A stretch of 64,000 bases of DNA from Bradyrhizobium betae (GTDB taxonomy: Bacteria > Pseudomonadota > Alphaproteobacteria > Rhizobiales > Xanthobacteraceae), in assembly GCF_004123905.1 (NCBI RefSeq), contig NZ_MZXW01000005.1, positions 62,001 through 126,000 on the forward strand, in the 5' to 3' direction. The notes under the pieces are model-generated. The model searched no databases. It was not told the origin of the DNA and worked only from the letters and a program-made list of their open reading frames with translations. Positions 29,256-39,258 of the stretch are shown one piece after another (positions within the stretch are counted from its first letter, which is position 1; each line of letters starts with the position of its first letter). The translations under genes were made by a program, and so were the position numbers.

Positions 29256-31052
29256 ATGCATCCGAGCATTGTGGGCAGCGGAGCACTTGCCGAAATGAGC
29301 ATCACGGGCGAACACGCAGGCAAGCTGCACCAGCATCGTCAGCCGACCTTTACCGAACTCTACCTGCCAAAACTCGTCACCGTCTGGCGCGAGGGCTATG
29401 GCCTTGCCGATTTCCGCGCCGACGTGTTCGCGGGCCTCACGGTCGCGATCGTGGCGCTGCCGCTGTCGATGGCGATCGCAATCGCCTCGGGCGTGACGCC
29501 GGACCGCGGCCTCTATACTGCGGTGGTCGGCGGCTTCATCGTGTCGCTGCTCGGCGGCAGCCGCTTCCAGATCGGCGGGCCTGCGGGCGCCTTCATCGTG
29601 CTGGTCGCGTTGACGGCGGAGCGGCACGGCGTCGATGGTGTCATCCTCGCCACCATGATGGCGGGCCTGTTCCTGATCGCCGCAGGCCTGCTCCGCATCG
29701 GCACCTACATCAAGTTCATCCCCTATCCCGTCACGGTCGGCTTCACCGCCGGCATCGCCGTGATCATCTTTGCGAGCCAGCTCCGCGATCTCTCAGGGAT
29801 CACGCTGGTGGGGAAGGAGCCGAGCGAGTTTGTGCCAAAACTCGTAGCGCTCGCCGGCGGCCTGCATACGATCAATCCGTCCGCTATCGCTGTCGCAATC
29901 GTCAGCATCGCCATCATTGCGGGCTTGCGACGCTGGCGGCCGTCCTGGCCCGGCATCCTGATCGCGGTCGTGCTGGCGGCGGTCGTGAGTGCCGTGCTGT
30001 CGCTGCCGGTCGAGACTATCGGCTCGCGCTTCGGCGGCATCCCGCGCGAATTGCCGTCGCCGGCATTCCCCACCTTCTCGCTGGCGAAGGCGCAAGCGGT
30101 GCTGCCGGATGCGATTGCGTTTGCGCTGCTCGCCGCGATTGAATCGCTGCTGTCGGCGGTGGTGGCCGACGGCATGACCGGGCGCCGTCACCGCTCCAAT
30201 TGCGAGCTGGTCGCGCAAGGCGCGGCCAATATCGGCGCGGCGCTGTTCGGCGGCATCTGCGTGACCGGCCTGATCGCGCGCACCGCGACCAACATCCGCG
30301 CCGGCGCGCGTGGGCCGCTGGCGGGTATGTTGCACTCGGTGTTCCTGCTGCTGTTCATGCTGATCGCAGCGCCGCTCGCGAGCTATATCCCGCTCGCAGC
30401 ACTTGCCGCCGTGCTCGTGGTGGTGGCCTGGACCATGGCGGAGAAGCAGGAATTTGCGACGCTGTTGCGTTCGTCATGGGGCGACGCAATCGTGCTGCTC
30501 GCAACCTTCCTGCTCACGATCTTCCGCGATCTGACCGAGGGCATATTGGTCGGCTTCGCGCTCGGCGCGGTGCTATTCATCCATCGCATGGCGGAGATGA
30601 CGGGCATCGAGGAGCGCTCGCCGCTGGTGGCGGACGACCGTCCCGACGACGGCAATGGCGAGCGCGTGCCTTACGATCCAGCGCTCGCGGTCGACCGCGA
30701 CGTGCTGGTCTATCGCATCACCGGCGCGTTCTTCTTCGGTGCGGCCTCCGCCATCGGCAACGTGCTCGACGGCATCGCCGACAACCGCAAGGGCTTGGTG
30801 GTCGACTTCGCCGCGGTGCCGTTCCTGGATTCGACCGCGGCGAACGTGCTCGGCCGCGTCGCCGTCAAGGCGCACCGCCACGGCATCCGGCTGTTCATCA
30901 CGGGGGCCTCGCCCACCGTCCGCCGCGCGCTGCTCACCCATGGCGTGACGCCGCCGCGCGCCCGCTACCGCGAGACCATCGCGCGCGCGGTCGCCGACAT
31001 CAAGGGTGGGCGCGATGCGGCTGCTCCCGTCGCTGGCGAGGCCGTGAGCTAG
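29256..31052 (+). CDS. SulP-family anion transporter with C-terminal STAS domain
   Basis: A 598-residue membrane transporter of the SulP/SLC26 family, usually moving sulfate, bicarbonate or related anions. The transmembrane core (about residues 45-420) begins with DFRADVFAGLTVAIVALPLS and GVTPDRGLYTAVVGGFI. The cytoplasmic STAS domain lies near residues 470-575 (LVVDFAAVPFLDSTAANVLG). The start at 29256 is tentative; ATG 29295 would shorten it by 13 residues. No transporter or regulator partner is in the neighbourhood. Confidence 0.9.
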   Translation: MHPSIVGSGALAEMSITGEHAGKLHQHRQPTFTELYLPKLVTVWREGYGLADFRADVFAGLTVAIVALPLSMAIAIASGVTPDRGLYTAVVGGFIVSLLGGSRFQIGGPAGAFIVLVALTAERHGVDGVILATMMAGLFLIAAGLLRIGTYIKFIPYPVTVGFTAGIAVIIFASQLRDLSGITLVGKEPSEFVPKLVALAGGLHTINPSAIAVAIVSIAIIAGLRRWRPSWPGILIAVVLAAVVSAVLSLPVETIGSRFGGIPRELPSPAFPTFSLAKAQAVLPDAIAFALLAAIESLLSAVVADGMTGRRHRSNCELVAQGAANIGAALFGGICVTGLIARTATNIRAGARGPLAGMLHSVFLLLFMLIAAPLASYIPLAALAAVLVVVAWTMAEKQEFATLLRSSWGDAIVLLATFLLTIFRDLTEGILVGFALGAVLFIHRMAEMTGIEERSPLVADDRPDDGNGERVPYDPALAVDRDVLVYRITGAFFFGAASAIGNVLDGIADNRKGLVVDFAAVPFLDSTAANVLGRVAVKAHRHGIRLFITGASPTVRRALLTHGVTPPRARYRETIARAVADIKGGRDAAAPVAGEAVS

Positions 31053-31164
31053 CCCGAGGAGTTCTCGCAGTCGACCGGTCCGATCGACGCTGCGGCGCCC
31101 GCACGCTTGACAGAGCCGGCGGGACGCGAAATGGATCGCCTCGGAAACACGACCCGAGGGAAAG

Positions 31165-32004
31165 ATGACCGCGCCCAGGACGCCCGCTGCCTGTTTGATC
31201 GGATGGCCGGCCGCGCATTCGCGCTCGCCGCTGATCCATCATTACTGGCTGCGCACGCTCGGGATCGAGGGCGGCTATGTCGTCGAGGCGGTCCCGCCCG
31301 ATGATTTGCGCGACTTCGTGCTGCGGCTGTCGCTGCGCGGTTTCGTCGGCGCTAACGTCACCATTCCGCACAAGGAGGGCGTGCTGGCGCTGTCGACGCC
31401 CGATGCGCGCGCCAAGGCCGTGGGTGCCGCCAACACGCTGTGGTTCGAAGCCGGCGAGCTGCGCGCGACCAACACCGACGTCGAAGGCTTCATCGGCAAT
31501 CTCGATGCCAGCGCGCCCGGCTGGGACAGGGCTGAAGAAGCTTTGGTGCTGGGCGCCGGCGGCTCCTCGCGCGCAATCGTGTTCGGCCTGCTCGAACGCG
31601 GCATCAAGCGCATTCATCTGGCCAACCGCACCATCGCGCGGGCCGAGACGCTTGCAAAAGAGTTCGGGCCCAACGTGCATCCTGTGACGTGGGACGCGAT
31701 CGGCGACGTGCTGCCGCGCGCAAGACTTCTCGTGAACACGACTTCGCTCGGCATGCACGGTCAGCCGTCACTCGATGTCGAATTGGCGCGCCTGCCGCAA
31801 GCGGCCGTCGTCGCCGATCTCGTCTACGTCCCGCTGGTGACGCCGCTGCTGGCGGCTGCGCAAGCGCGCGGCCTGAAGACCGCCGACGGGCTCGGCATGC
31901 TCTTGCACCAGGCGGTGCGCGGCTTCGAGCTGTGGTTCGGCCAGCGGCCGCAGGTCACCGCCGAGCTGCGCGCGGTGGTCGAGGCCGATCTCACAAAGAC
32001 TTGA
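31165..32004 (+). CDS. aroE: Shikimate dehydrogenase
   Basis: AroE reduces 3-dehydroshikimate to shikimate with NADPH in aromatic amino acid synthesis. The 279-residue product has the shikimate site S19 and S21 (AHSRSPLI), the catalytic K70 in NVTIPHK, N90 and D105 (TNTD), and the NADP site LGAGGSSRAIVFG. It begins MTAPRTPAACLIG after GAGGGAAAG. Rhizobia often carry several AroE-like paralogues, so this could be a quinate- or shikimate-type secondary copy. Confidence 0.88.
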   Translation: MTAPRTPAACLIGWPAAHSRSPLIHHYWLRTLGIEGGYVVEAVPPDDLRDFVLRLSLRGFVGANVTIPHKEGVLALSTPDARAKAVGAANTLWFEAGELRATNTDVEGFIGNLDASAPGWDRAEEALVLGAGGSSRAIVFGLLERGIKRIHLANRTIARAETLAKEFGPNVHPVTWDAIGDVLPRARLLVNTTSLGMHGQPSLDVELARLPQAAVVADLVYVPLVTPLLAAAQARGLKTADGLGMLLHQAVRGFELWFGQRPQVTAELRAVVEADLTKT

Positions 32005-32070
32005 GAGATGAATCGCGAATAGCGCACCATCTCCGGAGTTCTACCCCTGTGGGGACAACCGGAGACCGTC

Positions 32071-32697
32071 ATGACCATTCAACGCGCGACTTTCACACGC
32101 CCGCTCATCGCCGTCGCGATGGTGGCTGCTTCCACCCTCTGTGCAGTTGCGCAAAAGGCGCCGGTGCCGACGCGCGTGCGCGGCACGATCGAGAGCGTCA
32201 ATGGCGACACCATGCAGGTCAAGTCGCGCAGCGGTGAGGACGTCAAGCTCCACATCGCCCCTGACGTGAAGGTGTCAGGCATTACCAAAATTTCACTCGC
32301 CGACATCAAGGTCGGCTCCTTCGTCGGCGCCACCACCGTGCCGGGACCTGATGGCGACGACAACGCCGTCGAGGTTCATGTGTTTCCGGAAAACATGCGC
32401 GGCACCGGTGAGGGCTCGCGGCCCTACGACCTCAAGCCCAATTCCAGCATGACCAACGCCACCGTGTCGGAAAGCGTGGTCGGCAATGACGGCCATACGC
32501 TGCTGGTCAAGTACAAGGACGGCGAGAAGAAGGTGTTTGTCCCCGACGACACGCCGGTGGTGACCTTCGTGCCCGGCGAGAAGTCCGATTTGAAGGCCGG
32601 CGCCAAGGTGATCGCCTTCATGAAGCAATTGCCGGATGGCTCGTTCGAGACCAACCGCGTCAGCGTCGGCCGCGACGGACTCACACCGCCGATGTGA
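32071..32697 (+). CDS. Exported protein, first of a tandem pair
   Basis: A 208-residue secreted protein. A signal peptide (RPLIAVAMVAASTLCAVAQ) is followed by a region with RVRGTIESVNGDTMQVKSRS and a C-terminal stretch VKYKDGEKKVFVPDDTPVVT, and the end is GRDGLTPPM. The pattern resembles metal- or ligand-binding DUF5666-like proteins of the periplasm. Its downstream neighbour is a close paralogue (shared ending GRDG-TPPM). Function unknown. Confidence 0.7.
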   Translation: MTIQRATFTRPLIAVAMVAASTLCAVAQKAPVPTRVRGTIESVNGDTMQVKSRSGEDVKLHIAPDVKVSGITKISLADIKVGSFVGATTVPGPDGDDNAVEVHVFPENMRGTGEGSRPYDLKPNSSMTNATVSESVVGNDGHTLLVKYKDGEKKVFVPDDTPVVTFVPGEKSDLKAGAKVIAFMKQLPDGSFETNRVSVGRDGLTPPM

Positions 32698-32773
32698 TCA
32701 GTTTAACCGGGAATAGCGGCGGTTGCGCGGGGTTGCCGTGATGTACCGCCGCAACGCCCTGGAGGGGACAATC

Positions 32774-33397
32774 ATGTCGAAGCTGAATAACTGGATGCCG
32801 CGCGCCGTCGTGGCTGCATTTGCAGTCGTTTCTATCGTCTCCGTCTCGGCGCAGACAGCGCCGACGGTCCGCATCCGCGGAACCATCGAGAGCGTCGACG
32901 GCAACACCCTCGCCATCAAGACCCGCGAGGGCGCCGACGTGAAGGTGAACATGACTGACAATGTCGCGGTCTTCGCCGTGGTGAAGACCTCATTGTCGGA
33001 GATCAAGGACGGCTCCTATATCGGCGTCACCGGCATGCCCGAGCCCGACGGCACCCAGAAGGCCATCGCCGTGCACATCTTCCCGGAAAACCAGCGCGGT
33101 GCCGCCGAAGGCTTTCGCCCGTGGGATGCGCGCGCCAACTCGACCATGACCAATGCCACCGTGGCGCAGACGGTTAAGGGCACCGACGGCCAGAACATCA
33201 CGGTGAAATACAAGGACGGTGAGAAGAAAGTCGTGGTGCCGCCGGACACCCCCATCGTCACCTTCGTCGCCAGCGACAAATCCGAGATCAAGCCCGGCGC
33301 CAAGCTGATCATTTTCGGTGCCGCGAAGAAGGAGGACGGCACGCTGGAGGCCAACCGGGTGAATGTCGGCCGCGACGGGATTACGCCGCCGATGTGA
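32774..33397 (+). CDS. Exported protein, second of a tandem pair
   Basis: A 207-residue paralogue of the gene 76 bases upstream, with the same order: signal peptide (PRAVVAAFAVVSIVSVSAQ), RIRGTIESVDGNTLAIKTR, a central SMTNATV block, KYKDGEKKVVVPPDTPIVT, and the end GRDGITPPM. ATG 32774 is chosen because it gives a good signal peptide; the longer frame starts 17 codons earlier. Confidence 0.7.
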   Translation: MSKLNNWMPRAVVAAFAVVSIVSVSAQTAPTVRIRGTIESVDGNTLAIKTREGADVKVNMTDNVAVFAVVKTSLSEIKDGSYIGVTGMPEPDGTQKAIAVHIFPENQRGAAEGFRPWDARANSTMTNATVAQTVKGTDGQNITVKYKDGEKKVVVPPDTPIVTFVASDKSEIKPGAKLIIFGAAKKEDGTLEANRVNVGRDGITPPM

Positions 33398-33414
33398 GGG
33401 CGTAAGGGACGCGC

Positions 33415-33648
33415 GGTCCTCTCACTCCCTCGCCCCGTTCTTACGGGGAGAGGGTGGGGTGAGGGGCTGTCTCCGCGAATTCGGTTTGGATTGTGTTGGG
33501 CATTCAACTCCGCGACCATCGAAGGAGTCGGAGGGATTTCCATTTTGGCACTAGTGTGCCTTGCCCCCAACCCGGATTGCTTCGGACGATGCTTCGCATC
33601 GCCGAGGGCAATCCGACCTCTCCCCGCAGAAGGGCGGGGAGAGGTTAA
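33415..33648. repeat. Compound palindromic element, inverted copy
   Basis: An inverted copy of the elements at 18637-18853 and 19239-19453: it begins TCCTCTCACTCCCTCGCCCC, has the CGAATTCGG stretch, and ends TCCCCGCAGAAGGGCGGGGA then GAGGTTAA. The two hairpins and the variable centre match. It lies between converging genes. Confidence 0.7.
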
Positions 33649-33654
33649 GACGCC

Positions 33655-34791
33655 TCACACCGCAATGATATGATCGTCGATCTCGTCGATCTTGTTCACG
33701 CCGCACAGGCCCATCGTCGTGAGCAATTCCTTCTGGATGATCTCGATCGCCTTGGCGACGCCGGCCTGGCCGCCGGCCCCCAGGCCATACGCATAGGCGC
33801 GGCCGATCATGCAGGATTTTGCGCCGAGCGCGAGCGCGCGCATCACGTCCTGGCCGGAGCGGATGCCGCCGTCGAACATGATCTCCATCTTGTCACCGAC
33901 CGCGTCGACGATCTCGGGCAATACCTCGATCGAGGACGGGGCGCCGTCGAGCTGCCGGCCGCCATGGTTGGAGACCACGATCGCCTGCGCCCCGGTCTTT
34001 GCGGCGAGCTCGGCGTCCTCGACGTCGAGAATGCCCTTCAGGACCAGCTTGCCCGGCCAGATCGAGCGGATCCAGTCGATGTCGCTCCAGTTCAGCGAGG
34101 TGTCGAACTGCGAGTTGATCCAGGTCGACAGCGAGGTGATGTCGTCGCTGACCTTCAGGTGACCGGCGAGATTGCCGAAGGTGCGGCGCTTGCCCTGCAG
34201 CACGCCCGACACCCACGCCGGCTTGGTGGCGAAATCGATCAGCTTCGACAGCGACCATTCCGGCGGCACCGTCATGCCGTTCTTGATGTCCTGGTGGCGC
34301 TGTCCGATCACTTGCAAATCGACGGTCAGCACCAGCGCGGAGCATTTCGCCGCGATCGCGCGCTCGATCAGCGCCTTGATGAAGCCGCGGTCCTTCATGA
34401 CGTAGAGCTGGAACCAGAACGGCTTCTCGACATTGGCGGCGATGTCCTCGATCGAACAGATCGACATCGTCGATTGCGTGAACGGGATGCCGGCGGCCTG
34501 CGCGGCGCGGCAGGCGTGGATCTCGCCATCACCATGCTGCATGCCGAGCAGGCCCACGGGCGCCAGCATCAGCGGCATGGTCGAGGGCTCGCCCAAAATC
34601 GTGGTCGAGGTGTCGCGCTTGGAGACGTCGACCAGGATGCGCTGGCGGAACTTGATGTTCTGCATGTCGTCGCGGTTGGCGCGCAGCGTTTCCTCGGCGT
34701 AGGAGCCGCGGTCGCAATAATCGAAGAACGCCTTCGGCACGCGGCGCTGATGCAGTGCGCGAAGGTCGTCGATACAGGTGATGTGCTTCAT
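33655..34791 (-). CDS. lldD: FMN-dependent L-lactate dehydrogenase / alpha-hydroxy-acid oxidase
   Basis: A 378-residue flavoprotein of the alpha-hydroxy-acid dehydrogenase family, oxidising L-lactate or a related acid and passing electrons to quinone. The opening CIDDLRALHQRRVPKAFFDY is characteristic and the catalytic H276 and R279 lie in VVSNHGGRQLD. FMN-binding glycines follow in MFDGGIRSGQDVMRALALG. The ATG at 34791 is chosen because upstream extension gives unlikely Arg-rich sequence. lldD versus another hydroxy-acid oxidase cannot be separated by eye. Confidence 0.85.
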   Translation of the reverse strand: MKHITCIDDLRALHQRRVPKAFFDYCDRGSYAEETLRANRDDMQNIKFRQRILVDVSKRDTSTTILGEPSTMPLMLAPVGLLGMQHGDGEIHACRAAQAAGIPFTQSTMSICSIEDIAANVEKPFWFQLYVMKDRGFIKALIERAIAAKCSALVLTVDLQVIGQRHQDIKNGMTVPPEWSLSKLIDFATKPAWVSGVLQGKRRTFGNLAGHLKVSDDITSLSTWINSQFDTSLNWSDIDWIRSIWPGKLVLKGILDVEDAELAAKTGAQAIVVSNHGGRQLDGAPSSIEVLPEIVDAVGDKMEIMFDGGIRSGQDVMRALALGAKSCMIGRAYAYGLGAGGQAGVAKAIEIIQKELLTTMGLCGVNKIDEIDDHIIAV

Positions 34792-34872
34792 GAACGTTTT
34801 CCCCGGCCCCGTCTTGTCTCGGAAGATTGAGGGGTCATCTAGCATGGTTGGATGCACAGCCAAATCGTTTGA

Positions 34873-35052
<180 letters not shown>

Positions 35053-35270
35053 GCCGGTTCCCTCCCATTCCGGTTCCTCGGCCGGAACTATAGTGTTAAC
35101 AAGATGTTACCGGCGCCCCCGTGCGGCCGGTTCCGTAATGATTAATCACATTTTTTGAAACCAAATTAGTCGCGATGGCTCTATAACACCTCAGCAAATC
35201 AGGGATGCGGGGTCCGTTCGGGCACCCGGAGGTTGTGTTGGGGGTCCCTGGTTGTTGCGTGGGGGACGAT

Positions 35271-36614
35271 ATGAGCCGCAAATATTTCGGGACTGACGGG
35301 ATTCGGGGCCGCGCCAACGGACTGATCACGCCGGAGCTCGCGCTCAAGGTCGGCCAGGCCGCAGGCCTTGCATTTCAGCGCGGTGACCACCGCCACCGGG
35401 TCGTGATCGGCAAGGACACCCGCCTGTCCGGCTACATGATCGAATACGCGATGGTCGCGGGCTTCACCTCGGTCGGCATGGACGTGCTGCTGGTCGGCCC
35501 GATGCCGACGCCGGCGGTCGCGATGCTGACCAAGTCGATGCGCGCCGATCTCGGCGTGATGATCTCGGCCTCGCATAATCTGTTCGAGGACAACGGCATC
35601 AAGCTGTTCGGCCCGCAGGGTTTTAAGCTCTCCGACGACGTCGAGAAGCAGATCGAGCAGCTGCTCGACGAGCCCATTGATAAGCGTCTTGCGCAAAGCG
35701 CGAGCCTGGGTCGCGCCCGCCGTATCGACGGCGTGCATGACCGTTACATCGAATTCGCCAAGCGCACGCTGCCGCGCGATCTCTCGCTCGACGGCCTGCG
35801 CGTCGTGATCGATTGCGCCAATGGCGCTGCCTACAAGGTGGTGCCGGAAGCGCTGTGGGAATTGGGCGCCGACGTGGTGCCGATCGGCGTCGAGCCTGAT
35901 GGTTTCAACATCAACAAGGATTGCGGCTCGACCTCGCCGGAAGCGCTGTCGCGGAAGGTGCGCGAGATGCGCGCCGACATCGGCATTGCGCTCGACGGTG
36001 ACGCCGATCGCGTCATCCTGGTCGACGAGCGCGGCCATGTCGTCGACGGCGATCAGCTGCTCGCGGTGATCGCGCAGAGCTGGAAGGAAGACGGCCGCCT
36101 CTCGCGTCCCGGCATCGTCGCCACCGTGATGTCCAATCTCGGCCTCGAGCGCTTCCTGAAAGAGCAGGGGCTCGATCTCGTGCGCACGCCGGTCGGCGAC
36201 CGCTACGTGCTCGAGCAGATGCTGAGCGGCGGCTACAATCTCGGCGGCGAGCAGTCCGGCCACATCATCCTGTCCGACTATGCCACCACTGGCGACGGCT
36301 TCGTTGCGGCGTTGCAGGTGCTGGCCGTGGTGCAGAAGTCGCGCCGGCCGGTGTCGGAAGTCTGCCACCGCTTCGATCCGCTGCCGCAAATCCTCAAGAA
36401 CGTCCGCCACAAGGGCGGCAAGCCGCTCGACGATACCAGCGTCAAATCGGCGATCTCCGACGGCGAGCAGCGGCTCAACGGCCACGGCCGCCTGCTGATC
36501 CGCTCCTCCGGCACCGAGCCCGTGATCCGCGTCATGGGCGAAGGCGAGGACCGCGTCCTGGTCGAGGACGTCGTCGATACCATCGTCTCCGCGCTCGGCC
36601 AGGCGGCGGCCTGA
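35271..36614 (+). CDS. glmM: Phosphoglucosamine mutase
   Basis: GlmM converts glucosamine-6-phosphate to glucosamine-1-phosphate on the way to UDP-GlcNAc for cell wall and lipopolysaccharide. The 447-residue product shows the phosphoserine S101 in [15 protein letters not shown], the metal loop [14 protein letters not shown] and the sugar site GEQSGHIIL. It starts [17 protein letters not shown] at ATG 35271, after GGGGGAC. It stands alone with a stem-loop after its stop. Confidence 0.95.
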   Translation: MSRKYFGTDGIRGRANGLITPELALKVGQAAGLAFQRGDHRHRVVIGKDTRLSGYMIEYAMVAGFTSVGMDVLLVGPMPTPAVAMLTKSMRADLGVMISASHNLFEDNGIKLFGPQGFKLSDDVEKQIEQLLDEPIDKRLAQSASLGRARRIDGVHDRYIEFAKRTLPRDLSLDGLRVVIDCANGAAYKVVPEALWELGADVVPIGVEPDGFNINKDCGSTSPEALSRKVREMRADIGIALDGDADRVILVDERGHVVDGDQLLAVIAQSWKEDGRLSRPGIVATVMSNLGLERFLKEQGLDLVRTPVGDRYVLEQMLSGGYNLGGEQSGHIILSDYATTGDGFVAALQVLAVVQKSRRPVSEVCHRFDPLPQILKNVRHKGGKPLDDTSVKSAISDGEQRLNGHGRLLIRSSGTEPVIRVMGEGEDRVLVEDVVDTIVSALGQAAA

Positions 36615-36621
36615 GTCCTTT

Positions 36622-36644
36622 CTTACCCTCCAGGGGAGGGTAAG
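36622..36644 (+). terminator. Stem-loop after glmM
   Basis: A perfect 10-bp stem CTTACCCTCC with GGAGGGTAAG around AGG, eight bases past the stop. It has no U-run, so it may be a processing or protective hairpin rather than a true terminator. A related hairpin lies at 62676-62709. Confidence 0.5.
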
Positions 36645-36754
36645 AGACGGGAGCGCCCGCGCATCCCAGCCATCGACGATTGGCGGTGGTTTGTCCGCGG
36701 CTTGCATCGTAGTTAGGCGATGCGGCGGTTCGCCGCGCCTGCCGGGATGCTGCC

Positions 36755-38017
36755 TTGAACAAGCCTGTCGTCGTCTCAGAGGAAACGCTGACCGAGCCCG
36801 TCGTCGTCAGCGACGTCGCGCCTGCCGCCAAGTCTGTTGCCAATACGGCGGCGGGGCCGGCTTACATCGTGCTTGCAGGCATCAGCTTCTCGCACTTCCT
36901 CAACGACACCATGCAGTCGCTGATCGCCTCGGTGTATCCGATCCTGAAGGACACCTACGCGCTCGACTTCGCGCAGATCGGCATGATCACGCTGGCCTTC
37001 CAGTTCACGGCCTCGCTGCTCCAGCCGGTGGTCGGGCACTACACCGACAAGAAGGCGCAGCCCTACTCGTTGTCGATCGGCATGGCCTCGACCTTCTTCG
37101 GCCTGCTGCTGCTCAGCGCTGCGCACCAATATCTGATCATCCTCGTCGCCGCCGCGCTGGTCGGCCTCGGCTCGGCGGTGTTTCACCCGGAGTCCGCGCG
37201 CATCGCGCGGCTGGCCTCCGGCGGCCGTTATGGTTTTGCGCAATCGGTGTTTCAGCTCGGCGGCAGCTTTGGCACGTCGATGGGGCCGGTGCTCGCCGCG
37301 CTGATCGTGGTGCCGTTCGGGCAGGGCAGCATCGCCTGGTTCTCCTCGATCGCGTTCCTTGCGATCGTCATCCTCTGGCGCATCGGTCGCTGGTATGAAC
37401 CGCAGATCAAGGCAAAGAAGACGATCGCGGTTCAGGCCCATCCGGATGCGCCGAGCTCGCGCCGCGTCGCGGTCGCGCTCCTCGTGCTCGTCGCGCTCTT
37501 GTTCTCGAAGCAGCTCTACGTCTCGAGCCTGTCGAGCTATTACATCTTCTATCTGATCGACCGTTTCGGCGTGTCGACGCAGGCCGCCCAGATGTATCTC
37601 TTCATCTTCCTTGCGGCGAATGCGGTCGGCGCATTTCTCGGTGGTCCGCTCGGCGATCGCTTCGGCCGCAAGATCGTGATCTGGATCTCGATTCTCGGCG
37701 CGCTGCCGTTCACGCTGGCGCTGCCCTATGCCGGGCTCTACGCGAGCGCGGTGCTGTCTGTGATCATCGGCCTGATCATCTCCTCGACGACGTCGTCGAT
37801 CATCGTGTTCGCGCAGGAGCTGGTGCCGCACCGCTTCGGCATGATCTCCGGCGTGTTCTTCGGTGTCGCCTTCGGCATCGGCGGTCTGGGCGCCGCCGTG
37901 CTCGGCAAGCTCGCCGACCACACCTCGATCGAGTTCGTCTACCAGGTCTGTGCCTGGCTTCCGGCGATCGGCCTGCTTGCGGTGTTCCTGCCGAAACTAC
38001 CGCGCCACGTGCGTTAA
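36755..38017 (+). CDS. MFS exporter (fosmidomycin-resistance-like)
   Basis: A 420-residue 12-helix major facilitator. The family feature after TM2 is GHYTDKKAQPYSL; the symmetrical second-half loop is GPLGDRFGRKIV. Helix order and the HFLNDTMQSLIASVYPILK opening resemble the Fsr fosmidomycin-resistance exporters. It starts with TTG at 36755, with no better start in the frame. It probably exports a small molecule; substrate unknown. Confidence 0.8.
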   Translation: MNKPVVVSEETLTEPVVVSDVAPAAKSVANTAAGPAYIVLAGISFSHFLNDTMQSLIASVYPILKDTYALDFAQIGMITLAFQFTASLLQPVVGHYTDKKAQPYSLSIGMASTFFGLLLLSAAHQYLIILVAAALVGLGSAVFHPESARIARLASGGRYGFAQSVFQLGGSFGTSMGPVLAALIVVPFGQGSIAWFSSIAFLAIVILWRIGRWYEPQIKAKKTIAVQAHPDAPSSRRVAVALLVLVALLFSKQLYVSSLSSYYIFYLIDRFGVSTQAAQMYLFIFLAANAVGAFLGGPLGDRFGRKIVIWISILGALPFTLALPYAGLYASAVLSVIIGLIISSTTSSIIVFAQELVPHRFGMISGVFFGVAFGIGGLGAAVLGKLADHTSIEFVYQVCAWLPAIGLLAVFLPKLPRHVR

Positions 38018-38244
38018 CAAAACTTCTTTTCGCTGCGTTGCGGCTTCATAAATCGTTAGGAATTAGGTCGCGCGCTGCCGCATTTTTGCAACGCTTGCGC
38101 CGCATCCGCGTGTGCAGTCAGAAAAAATCAACCTTAAAAATTAGGGTTAAGTGGCGCTTAAACATTTGGTGCGATCGTCCGGCCGTGAGTTTCCAGAACG
38201 TGAGGCGCCCGTATTTAGCCTCACCGGCCATAAGGACGAAGCCA

Positions 38245-39090
38245 ATGCGTAGCGTTAAGTCTCTCCTTGCCGCGGGTGCGGCATCCCTGATCTCGTCGAT
38301 GGCGTTCGCCGCCGATATGCCGATCGCGGCGCCCCCTCCGATGTACGCGCCCCCGGCCCCGCCCGCCGATTTCGGCGGCTGGTATCTCCGCGGTGACATC
38401 GGCTTCAGCAATCAGAAGACCAAGGATGTCCACTATACTCGCGAGTCCGCTTATTCGCAGCTCACGTCGTTCAACCAGCAATCCTCGTTCGACACGGGCG
38501 GCATCTACGGCATCGGTGCCGGCTATCGCTTCAACAGCTGGTTCCGTGCTGACGTGACCGGACAGTATCGCGGCAACGCCAACTTCAAGGCGACCGATCG
38601 TTTCACTGGCACGGCGGGCGGACTGCCTTACAGCGGCATCGACAACTACAGCGCCAGCAAGTCCGAATGGCTGTTCTTGACGAACGCCTATGTTGACCTC
38701 GGTACCTGGTGGTGCATCACGCCGTTCGTCGGTGCCGGCGTTGGTGCAGCGCGGGTTTCGATCGCGAACTTCTCTGATACGGGCATCAACAATCTCCCGT
38801 TCTCGACCGCGAGCTTCGCCACGGCTCCAACGAGTTCGAAGTGGAATTTTGCCTGGGCGGCACATGCGGGTCTCGCCTACAAGGTCAATCCGAACCTGGT
38901 TCTCGAGCTCGCCTATAGCTACGTCAATCTTGGCGAAGGCCAGACCGGCGTTCTGTCGGACTACACCGGCGCGACCACTAACAACGTCTTCAAGTTCAAG
39001 GACATCACCTCGCACGACGTGAAGCTCGGCGTGCGCTGGAACTTGGACAGCCCGCCGGCCTATATGCCGCCGCTCGTCACCAAGGGCTGA
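38245..39090 (+). CDS. Outer-membrane beta-barrel protein (Omp25-like)
   Basis: A 281-residue porin-like protein with signal peptide MRSVKSLLAAGAASLISSMAF, then a Pro-rich linker, then the barrel opening GGWYLRGDIGFSN. Alternating strands end in GVRWNLDSPPAYMPPLVTKG, with a short non-barrel tail. It resembles the Omp25/RopB family of alphaproteobacterial surface proteins. ATG 38245 is chosen because it gives the signal peptide. A terminator follows at 39119. Confidence 0.85.
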   Translation: MRSVKSLLAAGAASLISSMAFAADMPIAAPPPMYAPPAPPADFGGWYLRGDIGFSNQKTKDVHYTRESAYSQLTSFNQQSSFDTGGIYGIGAGYRFNSWFRADVTGQYRGNANFKATDRFTGTAGGLPYSGIDNYSASKSEWLFLTNAYVDLGTWWCITPFVGAGVGAARVSIANFSDTGINNLPFSTASFATAPTSSKWNFAWAAHAGLAYKVNPNLVLELAYSYVNLGEGQTGVLSDYTGATTNNVFKFKDITSHDVKLGVRWNLDSPPAYMPPLVTKG

Positions 39091-39118
39091 TCGTCAGCCT
39101 CATCGGTTAAACTGTCTT

Positions 39119-39147
39119 AACGGCGCGGGGTCCTCCCGCGCCGTTTT
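39119..39147 (+). terminator. Rho-independent terminator after the first barrel gene
   Basis: AACGGCGCGGG pairs with CCCGCGCCGTT around GTCCT and is followed by TTTGC. Confidence 0.75.
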
Positions 39148-39258
39148 GCTTTGCGTATTTTTCATGGCGAGTGGCGATGAAAACGTCGGGCGCAACCATT
39201 GGTTAAGGTTAACGGGCCATGATCACCAGCGAAAGTTCGAGTTCGATGGAGCGTTGCG

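Noticed and set aside
35199..36707. Minus-strand frame opposite glmM
   Set aside because: It is fully antisense to glmM, which has complete active-site motifs; the opposite frame is a composition artefact.
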